From: Siphonodentalium dalli
Taxonomy: Eukaryota; Mollusca; Scaphopoda; Gadilida; Siphonodentaliidae
Direction: 5' to 3'
NCBI GenBank assembly: GCA_032622095.1
Contig: CP136061.1
Coordinates: 370,001-434,000 of the forward strand
Length of the DNA: 64,000 bases
In this document: positions 58,129 through 64,000 of the stretch, in pieces
Position numbering within the stretch: the stretch's first letter is position 1
How the letters are laid out: every line of letters begins with the position of its first letter
The notes under the pieces: model-generated
The model's input: only the letters and a program-made list of their open reading frames with translations
The model's database searches: none
Told to the model about the DNA's origin: nothing
Made by a program: the position numbers and the translations under genes

Positions 58129-59433
58129 CTAATAGTCAGTAAGCACTTCTCTCAAAGCTGTGATCTCTATTTCACTGTCAAATTCAGCATACACCAAAAC
58201 GTTGACGGCTGTAGTGAGAGCTGTCAAGAACTGAAGCTCCAAACGCAGGTTCCCTGTCTTTATAGGATGTAGATGTCCCTCGTCGCTTCCTTGGTCCGGT
58301 GTCAAGTCGAAACCCCACAAACAATAACCATTCATATATTCTTTTAAATTAATGCCAATTGATTTGTTAACACCAAACATTCCTAAAGATTGATACAAAG
58401 ATAAATATGATCTGAGACATTGTTTTGTTGCGAAGTTTGGTTCAAATGGACGGTTATGTATTGTATGACCGTCTTGACTAACTTCCAATTTATTCAAACT
58501 GAAATGTTTGAAGTGGAATGGATTGGTACCCAAATCTCCATTCATATCTTTATTTTCGACCAACGCAATAAAAAGTCTCTTTGGTAATTGTCCTTGAAAT
58601 AAGTGGTCTTCAATTTTTGATCTAAGTCCAGTACTAATTGTGAAAGTTTTTATTTCTACTCGTCTGATAGGTATTTTCATTTTTGACTGGACAATTTCTT
58701 GATTTAATTTATTTGAGACCGCTGGAAAGAGACTAACTGTTCTGACATGGAACACTGCTGATTCGAAAACAATTTGTCCATCCTCGGCGCCAATGAGGCA
58801 AATTTTTGATGGTGATCTGTTTAATCTGATACGAATTTCAATTCCATTTGGTAAATATTTTTCTTGAAGAAACAGATCAGTGTGTAAGCGTCCACATAGT
58901 TCAACAATTTTACTACCACCGATCAAACTTTCTCTAGAAGTTAATCCAGCATTGCCACCACCTTTGGTATTCTCTTCAAATTGTTCTGCTGTATCGCCAT
59001 ACCACATTTCTAAATTTGCTAATTGATTATCTTTATATTCTGGAGAGTATCCCAACAGATTTTCGAAATATGCTCGGTATGGGTAAGTGTCAGAATTCGA
59101 AGTTATCAATTTGTTGTTCAAGTAAACATCGATACTGCTGAACATGCTATGAAAGAAATTGTTAACAGGTGCTAATTCCGTACCAGCTACCAAATTAGTT
59201 CCATCTTTTTTTGTAATTTTGAATTTCACATAAAGATAAGATTGATTAATATCTGTCCACTTTTCGGTTTGAGATGGTATGACAAACTCTATTGGCGCAG
59301 AATTATTCAGCGGTGCAATCGGATGATTTTCGATCCACTGCGATTCTGACATTGTAGCCACCGTTGGTGGAACATGTGTTATATCAAGTTCCGATTTATT
59401 GCATTCGCATGATCCATTTACCATTTGTGCCAT
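58129..59433 (-). CDS. Major capsid protein, double-jelly-roll (hexon-like), F54H12.2 family
   Basis: 434 residues, intact. The sequence has the features of the family known from C. elegans as F54H12.2 and treated in adintovirus/Polinton work as the hexon-like capsid protein. These are an N-terminal P-I-F-x-IP strand block followed by DINQSYLYVKFKI, then PVNNFFHSMFSSIDVYLNN, YPYRAYFENLLGYS, and later GRLHTDLFLQEKYLPNGIEI. The C-terminal half repeats a beta-rich pattern ending LTTAVNVLVYAEFDSEIEI, as expected for a second jelly roll. It is shorter than adenovirus hexon but typical of this family. It would form the capsid shell as trimers (family knowledge). Its neighbours, the basic protein upstream and CxxC protein downstream, are 2 and 1 bp away. 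Confidence 0.8.
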   Translation of the reverse strand: MAQMVNGSCECNKSELDITHVPPTVATMSESQWIENHPIAPLNNSAPIEFVIPSQTEKWTDINQSYLYVKFKITKKDGTNLVAGTELAPVNNFFHSMFSSIDVYLNNKLITSNSDTYPYRAYFENLLGYSPEYKDNQLANLEMWYGDTAEQFEENTKGGGNAGLTSRESLIGGSKIVELCGRLHTDLFLQEKYLPNGIEIRIRLNRSPSKICLIGAEDGQIVFESAVFHVRTVSLFPAVSNKLNQEIVQSKMKIPIRRVEIKTFTISTGLRSKIEDHLFQGQLPKRLFIALVENKDMNGDLGTNPFHFKHFSLNKLEVSQDGHTIHNRPFEPNFATKQCLRSYLSLYQSLGMFGVNKSIGINLKEYMNGYCLWGFDLTPDQGSDEGHLHPIKTGNLRLELQFLTALTTAVNVLVYAEFDSEIEITALREVLTDY

Positions 59434-59435
59434 GA

Positions 59436-59810
59436 TTAATCAAAAATATCAAGAGCTCGACTGCTAGGATGTTTTTTCGACTGACTTTTTCGGCGTTTGA
59501 CAGCTGAATGATTCATTTTTGAATTCGCTACTCTTTTTCTAGGTTTTTGTCTCGAGTTCAAAATTTGATTTTTAGCTTGTGTGCCAAAAGATTTTAAAGC
59601 TTTTTTACCTTCAGACATCAACGCTTCTTTCGGACTTTTACCTTGATTAATAATTTCATCTGCAACACCAAAAGTGTGTTTTTTCGCAAGTTGTAAAGCT
59701 GTCCGACCAATCGGTTTTAGAAATGGTACAGCAGATCTCATAACTGATTTGAAAATTGAACCAATACCGTTACCATATTGCCGTGGTACACCTCTATACA
59801 CGGGGAACAT
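59436..59810 (-). CDS. Small basic virion protein
   Basis: 124 residues, ending 2 bp before the capsid gene. The N-terminus MFPVYRGVPRQYGNGIGSIF and FKSVMRSAVPFLKPIG match a conserved short protein found beside Polinton capsid genes, with a glycine-rich YG-G-G-IGSxF block, an R-x-x-P-F/L turn and an alanine-rich helix. The second half is strongly basic (KPRKRVAN, KRRKSQSKKH) and could bind DNA. By analogy with adenovirus minor core or cement proteins it may sit inside the virion; that is inference. The frame is intact. Confidence 0.7.
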   Translation of the reverse strand: MFPVYRGVPRQYGNGIGSIFKSVMRSAVPFLKPIGRTALQLAKKHTFGVADEIINQGKSPKEALMSEGKKALKSFGTQAKNQILNSRQKPRKRVANSKMNHSAVKRRKSQSKKHPSSRALDIFD

Positions 59811-59816
59811 TGTTTT

Positions 59817-60668
59817 TTAGAACTCCTCTCGTTTTCTGAAATGCAGCTTCGCCAAAGACTTACCATCAATAAACTGAATTGATTTTCCTGTGTCGCCACT
59901 TATATTTACACTAATTTTGTCAAAGTATGACTTTGAAACTGGAACATAATGTAAATTTAAAAATTCATGTTTTACATGTAATCCGTCGATATCTCTTTTA
60001 ATTCTGAAAGAAACAACTCGTAAAATTTGTACTTCAACATTTCCAACAATTGTGAAATCGGCAATATCAGAATAAACAAACATTTGATTATGACCAACAT
60101 TCAAATCTACACCAAACGGAAATCTATTATTTGAATAAAAATCTTCAGAATCGTTTTCAGTTTTGTAACCCAACTTGTGCAAAAGACTTTGTGGTAATTC
60201 AATTCCTAGTTTTGGGATACTTACACTCTTGCGAATAATTTTCACACGTTTTGTAACTTTTGAGTACTTGATGTGAAATCCGTATTCGTTTTGCATTGCT
60301 TCTCCAAGTGTTTCGTCAATTACATCTTGCATTGTATCAAGTAAATCTGCCGCAGAGGTATACGAACCTTCTCGTATCTGTATTTCAAGTGCATGAACGC
60401 CATCAGGTCTCTTAAATATCTTTTCTTGAAAAGGATTTTGAAGAACAGTCAGTATTATTGCATCAGTTGTAATCAAATTGAATTTACACGAATCCCCTGT
60501 AACATTGTATGTTTCTGAAGGTGTTATCAGTTCGACTAATGCAACTTCCCATTTTCCTTTATCAATTTGAATTGGTTTTGGTAACTGTACAGTAAAACAA
60601 CATTGAGAATTGTTTGGATACATTACCATTGAACTGTCGCTCGGAATTGTAATGTAGAAAGAATTCAT
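59817..60668 (-). CDS. Penton-like minor capsid protein
   Basis: 283 residues, intact; its ATG overlaps the stop of the membrane protein gene (ATGA). The N-terminus has FTVQLPKPIQIDKGKWEVAL followed by an E-L-x-P-S/P block, and the C-terminus has FLNLHYVPVSKSYFDKI and a final LHFRKRE. These blocks mark the protein that sits at the fivefold vertices in Polinton/adintovirus-type elements (penton-like single jelly roll). That assignment is from family knowledge. The middle contains SVSIPKLGIELPQSLLHKLG, a typical 'L-x-x-L-G' region. No signal peptide or membrane helix. Confidence 0.75.
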   Translation of the reverse strand: MNSFYITIPSDSSMVMYPNNSQCCFTVQLPKPIQIDKGKWEVALVELITPSETYNVTGDSCKFNLITTDAIILTVLQNPFQEKIFKRPDGVHALEIQIREGSYTSAADLLDTMQDVIDETLGEAMQNEYGFHIKYSKVTKRVKIIRKSVSIPKLGIELPQSLLHKLGYKTENDSEDFYSNNRFPFGVDLNVGHNQMFVYSDIADFTIVGNVEVQILRVVSFRIKRDIDGLHVKHEFLNLHYVPVSKSYFDKISVNISGDTGKSIQFIDGKSLAKLHFRKREEF

Positions 60669-60928
60669 ACTTTAAAAATTTCTGCCGACTGATTTTTCAA
60701 ATATTTCAAACGCGGTGTTGGTAAAATGTACCCCAAAGAACTACTGAGTAAAATTAACCACAGTTCGTTATTTTCACTTTGTAAACTTAAATGAACAATT
60801 GCTGTAGCGATTATACCAACAATTATAATAATTTGTGTAAAATATGTTACTTGATTTTTTGCAATTTTTTCTCCACAGATTTGAAATTGTGATGGAGCAT
60901 CCAGACCAACTGAACCATTTTGAGACAT
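60665..60928 (-). CDS. Small two-helix membrane protein
   Basis: 87 residues from the internal ATG at 60928 (MSQNGSVGLDAP), 10 bp after the integrase stop. A longer open frame exists upstream, but it overlaps the integrase and has no family resemblance. Two hydrophobic segments are visible: about residues 29-49 (FTQIIIIVGIIATAIVHLSL) and 56-72 (LWLILLSSSLGYILPTP). The LW-x-LLSSSxGYILP-P block is recurrent in the same position in related elements. Role unknown; a virion or host-membrane protein is possible. Confidence 0.75.
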   Translation of the reverse strand: MSQNGSVGLDAPSQFQICGEKIAKNQVTYFTQIIIIVGIIATAIVHLSLQSENNELWLILLSSSLGYILPTPRLKYLKNQSAEIFKV

Positions 60929-60938
60929 GTTAAAAGTT

Positions 60939-62032
60939 TTATACCAAATTTGTGGCAGGAATCCAACTGTCAAATTTTTTAGGATAACCAGCCCAATGAA
61001 CTTTAATTTCTCTAACTGATTTACCAGCAACTTTTCTTGAACGTTTACCAACAACTGATTCAATTTCGTAAACTTTATTATCTTTTATATGTTGAATTTC
61101 TTTACCATAAAATGATCCTGCGATGTTTTCACCATCTAAATCTACTAATTTGTAAGTTAATGGTTTACTTTTACAAACTCTACTAATTTTGAAAATTTCT
61201 TTTGTCCAATTTGGAAGATATCCTTTATCAAAAGTTCTCTTTGTTTTATTTATTCTAACAAAATCTCCAACTTTCAAGATCTTATCTTTTTTCGTTTTTA
61301 ACTTTCCATAAAGATTTCTGGAAACTTCAATTTCATTTTCTCGAGTTACTAAAACTGGTGCCATCTTAATACTTCTATGAAAACTTTTGTTGTAAGAATT
61401 CACAAAATCGTGCAAAACATCATTGTATTTCAAAGTTTGATTATGTGTAAAATATTTCCACATCTTTGTTTTCAATGTCCATTGAAAACGTTCAACTATA
61501 CTTGCTTTTGTCTCTGGATTCTCTGTTGTGAAAAAATGAATTTTCTTAGATTCAAAAATTGTAAAAATAATTTATTTTTGAATTCTGAACCTTTGTCAGA
61601 TTGAAATGAAACAGGTTTTCGTTTTGATGATTTGAGAATTTTCTGAAATGTTTTAACTAAAGTTTTACCAGTTTTGTCTTTAATTTTTTCAACCCATGCA
61701 AATTTTGAGAACACATCAATAACACAAAGTAAATATCTGTAATTGTCATTGTGTTTTTGCAAAGTTTTCAAATCTGCCAAATCAGCTTGCCACTGAATAT
61801 CAATTCCTGCAACAATAGTTTTACGTCTGCGAAATTTCCGAACAATTGGTTTGTGCAAAGTGTATGTTTTTTGCCATTGTAACCATTTTTTAACATCTGA
61901 AAGTTTAATTTTGTTATTTGTTTCTTTCGCATTTTTAAAAAGTTGATTTGCTCCACTGAAACCACCAACTTCTTTTGGATTGTAGTAAATTTCAGTTAGA
62001 AGTTTGTAAAATTTTATGTAAGTGGGGACCAT
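60939..62032 (-). pseudogene. Retroviral-type (RVE) integrase with chromodomain, frameshifted
   Basis: The first frame (62032 to about 61550) has a Polinton-type N-terminal region (GGFSG, WLQWQKTYTLHKP) and the first two catalytic acids: D84 in WQADL and D146 in FQSDKGSEF. A frame change of one base near 61550, next to a run of A and T, moves the rest to a second frame. That frame contains the glutamate of VERF about 35 residues after D146. It is followed by W-K-Y-F-T, a basic SH3-like stretch, and a C-terminal chromodomain (YEIESVVGKR, VHWAGYPKKFDSWIP). Such integrases insert the element, and the chromodomain may bind modified histones. As it stands the enzyme cannot be made whole. Confidence 0.85.
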
Positions 62033-62747
62033 CCTTTCAAAATAGATTTTCTGGTTTTAGGAAAAGTTTGAGGTGTGAAAATATCAACTGAACGTTTTCT
62101 TGACTTGCCACTGCTAGGAGTTGCATGAGGTGTATGAAACTCATCACCAGTGTGACCTTCTTTTAAATGTCTTTGTATCCACAACCATCGATTCCTGTTA
62201 CCTACATAATCTTGTGGTACATTAAGTTCCCCCAAGCCACGTAGGAATGTTTCATAACCAACTGGGTCAAAACCTTTTCGGTGACGAACAACATCGTTTA
62301 TCAAATCAATTATATTTGATCCAGTAACTGTTTCTGTTCCATAAATTAATTGTCCACGATCATCCCATCTAAGTTTAGGATTAGTTGACAACAATGTTAA
62401 AATTTGTTGTGCTTTACCACGAAGTTTAGATGGCACACTTTCCAATATATGTTCACTCATATTCCCAAAGTTTTCAGATAACTTTTGTTCAGGTAAACTG
62501 AATTTTGAATTTAAAGATTTTTGTGAAGTTTTCAATTTGTACAAATTTTCTCCAAATAACCTGCAAATAACTGTGACTTTTCTGATTCCGAAATATTTTT
62601 ATCATAAACTGATTTCAATTCTTTGTAAGAATCTGAAACATTTGAAATTGCAGGATCCGGAGGTAATTGAGGTTTATTCATTTCTGACATTTTCCATTGT
62701 TTGAAATCTTCCAACATTCTGAATGGTACAATAACCATTTTATTCAT
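62014..62747 (-). pseudogene. Conserved Polinton protein of unknown function, frameshifted
   Basis: The first frame (62747-62532) reads MNKMVIVPFRMLEDFKQWKM and stops soon after LFAGYLEKI. The second frame takes over at about 62540 within an A-rich stretch and runs to 62014, overlapping the integrase ATG by 19 bp. It contains VPSKLRGKAQQILTLLS, RWDDRGQLIYG, GSNIIDLINDVVR and LNVPQDYVGN. The order 'K-A-x-x-LL, W-x-x-x-G-x-L, G-S-N-I-x-D-L, L-x-x-LNVP' is shared with a protein found in many Polinton-like elements. Its role is not known. Without the one-base change the gene would give about 240 residues. Confidence 0.75.
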
Positions 62748-62760
62748 ATTTATTTGAGAT

Positions 62761-63129
62761 TTAGTTTTTCAAAATATTGTTAACAACGGCACCTAATGTT
62801 TTGCTAATCAATGGAGCAAGAAATAATAATGGTAAAAAGCCACCTTTTTGATTCAAAATTTTCTTCTTTTGTTGCAAAGGTTTGTTCTTGTCTGCAAGAT
62901 ATCTGATATGTTTACGCTTCGAATGTAACTTGCGGTTCTGAGCTTCATTCAGTTTTACATTACCTTTTAAAAGATTTTGACAACATTCTGAAATACAATC
63001 TATCACTTGTTTCGGAGCATCGTTGATCATTTTCTTTTTATATGCAGATGGAACTTTACTCATTGCAACAATCAACTCCCCATATTTTTTTATCAGCGGT
63101 GCTTTCCTGCTCTTAGTTTTTGAAGGCAT
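62761..63129 (-). CDS. Small basic core-like protein A (pX-like)
   Basis: 122 residues from the ATG at 63129 (MPSKTKSRKAPL). Highly basic. Helices lead to KKKILNQKGGFLPLLFLAPL and a hydrophobic C-terminal tail (ISKTLGAVVNNIL). The layout 'Q-x-R/K-KL-x-S-K-R, then KKK-x-L-x-x-GGF, then a hydrophobic tail' is typical of adintovirus/Polinton core or membrane-active proteins compared with adenovirus pX. The GG could be a site for the element's protease (inference). It lies 13 bp before the next gene. Frame intact. Confidence 0.7.
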   Translation of the reverse strand: MPSKTKSRKAPLIKKYGELIVAMSKVPSAYKKKMINDAPKQVIDCISECCQNLLKGNVKLNEAQNRKLHSKRKHIRYLADKNKPLQQKKKILNQKGGFLPLLFLAPLISKTLGAVVNNILKN

Positions 63130-63185
63130 CTTCACAGTCTAAGTAGTTGTCTCAAAATGAGCAGAAAAATTATATGTTTCATCTT

Positions 63186-63773
63186 TTATCTTTTCGGATT
63201 GAACCATTCTAAAGCTTCGAATGCAGATTTCGATGCATCAGACAACGGCATAAATTTTGAAAATTCAAGATCAATAACTGGTTTTTTTTGTAACGGTTGA
63301 TGTTGAGGGTTCTGCTGAGAAGGTATAGGTGTAAATTTAGAATGTTGATTTTGTTGAGTTTGCATCGGTGTAAACTTTGAATGATTTAGAGAAAGCTTTG
63401 TTTTACGTTTAGATTCTTTTTGACTACCCCTTTGTTGTGTTTGCATCAGTGTAATCTTTGAACGTTTTGGAGAAACCTTTGATTTACTTTTAGATTGTCT
63501 ACCAGTTTGTTCAAATGAATTTTTCAAAAGACTTCTAATTAAAACTCCTCCAAGGAACCCACTACCACCTCGTTGTAAAATTAATTTGCGTTTTGTTTCC
63601 ATATCAGTTGATCGATCAGAGATTTTTTTAAGAACATTTTTATTTCTCTGAAAAAACTTTTTTGTCTGTGATGGTAATTTCCAATCATTTTCAAGAAATA
63701 ATTCAGCTGCAAAAGTGAAGAAATTTATAATTTGTGACAGTTCATCATGACTAAACATCTCGGTGGACGACAT
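63186..63773 (-). CDS. Basic core-like protein B (pX-like), with repeated tail
   Basis: 195 residues from the ATG at 63773 (MSSTEMFSHDEL). A longer frame exists upstream, but it overlaps the ATPase end. Residues ~40-75 (FFQRNKNVLKKI, KRKLILQRGGSGFLGGVLI) match the motif of protein A: basic helix, K-L-I-L-Q-R-GG, hydrophobic segment. The C-terminal half is low complexity and basic, with repeated SKFTPMQTQQ-type units (SKITLMQTQQ, SKFTPMQTQQ, SKFTPIPSQQ). The pair A/B may be ancient duplicates. Likely a DNA-binding virion component by analogy. Confidence 0.65.
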   Translation of the reverse strand: MSSTEMFSHDELSQIINFFTFAAELFLENDWKLPSQTKKFFQRNKNVLKKISDRSTDMETKRKLILQRGGSGFLGGVLIRSLLKNSFEQTGRQSKSKSKVSPKRSKITLMQTQQRGSQKESKRKTKLSLNHSKFTPMQTQQNQHSKFTPIPSQQNPQHQPLQKKPVIDLEFSKFMPLSDASKSAFEALEWFNPKR

Positions 63774-63807
63774 GGTTCTAAAATGAAAAAAGTAACAACA
63801 ACTGAAT

Positions 63808-64000
63808 TTATACTTTTGAATAAATGACAGGACCTCGGTCATTAGCTGTCAACCATTTATGGAAAATATCAGTTCTAATTCGCAAATAATTTTCTGTTCT
63901 AGGATGAAAATCTACTAAAATATATCCATGATTTATTGAAGTTGCATCTTCGTATGCTTGTTTCAAATGATTGGTTTGCATTTGATGAGCCAAAACTTTT
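63808..64000 (-). CDS. Packaging ATPase (FtsK/HerA type), C-terminal end
   Basis: The frame enters from beyond the window and ends at 63808. The visible part includes LAHQM, LKQAYEDATSINHGYILVDF and RIRTDIF. The sequence 'HQM/QVFP..., AYxDATxxPxGYLxxDxxxxTxxxxRxRTxIF' is how Polinton-type A32/FtsK-like packaging ATPases end. The Walker motifs must lie to the right of 64000. The protein would pump DNA into the capsid. The family call is from a short segment. Confidence 0.7.
   Translation of the reverse strand, partial: KVLAHQMQTNHLKQAYEDATSINHGYILVDFHPRTENYLRIRTDIFHKWLTANDRGPVIYSKV

Larger units (their letters stand above)
53116..64000 (-). mobile_element. Polinton/adintovirus-like provirus, right end beyond window
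   Basis: Eleven tightly packed minus-strand genes match the morphogenesis set of Polinton-type double-stranded DNA viruses. They include packaging ATPase end, core proteins, integrase, penton-like protein, double-jelly-roll capsid protein and adenain-like protease. Gene density contrasts sharply with the rest of the window. A possible polyadenylation signal (AATAAA on the minus strand, 53298-53303) follows the last gene. The left terminus is not fixed; it should lie between 53115 and 53460. The copy is inactive: one gene is interrupted and two are frameshifted. The polymerase B gene is not in the window. Confidence 0.85.

Noticed and set aside
60929-61063. N-terminal extension of the small membrane protein
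   Set aside because: It overlaps the integrase 3' end in another frame and lacks family resemblance; the ATG at 60928 fits the gene spacing.
61496-62032. Reading the two integrase frames as two separate genes
   Set aside because: The catalytic acids are divided between them and the second lacks its own start at the right place; one broken gene explains both.
1-64000. tRNA, rRNA or snRNA genes
   Set aside because: I looked for B-box-like GGTTCGAATCC and other conserved cores on both strands and saw none. A covariance-model search would be decisive.

Overview
This is animal genomic DNA, very rich in repeats and poor in genes. I infer a marine invertebrate, probably a mollusc or another lophotrochozoan. 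The grounds are AT-rich sequence with spliceosomal splice sites, GTCCGTC-type repeats ending in AGGTGAGCTA, many MITEs, a CR1/Jockey-like non-LTR relic and a Polinton/adintovirus-like provirus. I could not test the taxonomy.

Layout, left to right. 1-2470 holds minisatellites, two small TTAA MITEs and a ~174-bp array. 4066-4245 is the last coding exon of a receptor-type protein tyrosine phosphatase (plus strand). It ends in a paired-tyrosine, ITAM-like tail, and four decayed copies of that tail follow the stop codon. 4644-8005 holds three DNA-transposon-like elements. 9149-23643 is a nearly perfect tandem duplication of a 7.25-kb unit. Each unit carries a split non-LTR reverse transcriptase relic, a 2.57-kb TIR element filled with ~165-bp repeats, a palindromic MITE and a ~73-copy 23-bp minisatellite. 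23650-30562 is inverted and tandem repeats. 30575-34944 is a 4.37-kb TIR element flanked by GTACT. 35145-35447 is a plausible first coding exon of a cysteine-rich protein. 36-49 kb is intergenic repeats, including palindromes centred on CTTAAG and a 22-bp array. 49262-52812 is a TIR element with ~680-bp arms and a 5-bp target duplication, and a palindromic array follows it.

From about 53.1 kb to the right edge, the minus strand carries the late-gene block of an integrated Polinton/adintovirus-like element. In transcription order it holds the end of a packaging ATPase, two small basic core-like proteins, a conserved protein of unknown function, a chromodomain integrase, a two-helix membrane protein, a penton-like protein, a small basic virion protein, a double-jelly-roll (hexon-like) capsid protein, a CxxC protein and an adenain-like protease. 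Genes are packed with overlaps or gaps of a few bases, as in a virus. The copy is broken: the protease is split by a 3.65-kb transposon, and the integrase and the gene before it are each frameshifted. No DNA polymerase B lies in the window; it would be expected beyond 64 kb.

I found no tRNA, rRNA or CRISPR. Most short ORFs here are translations of tandem repeats or chance frames.
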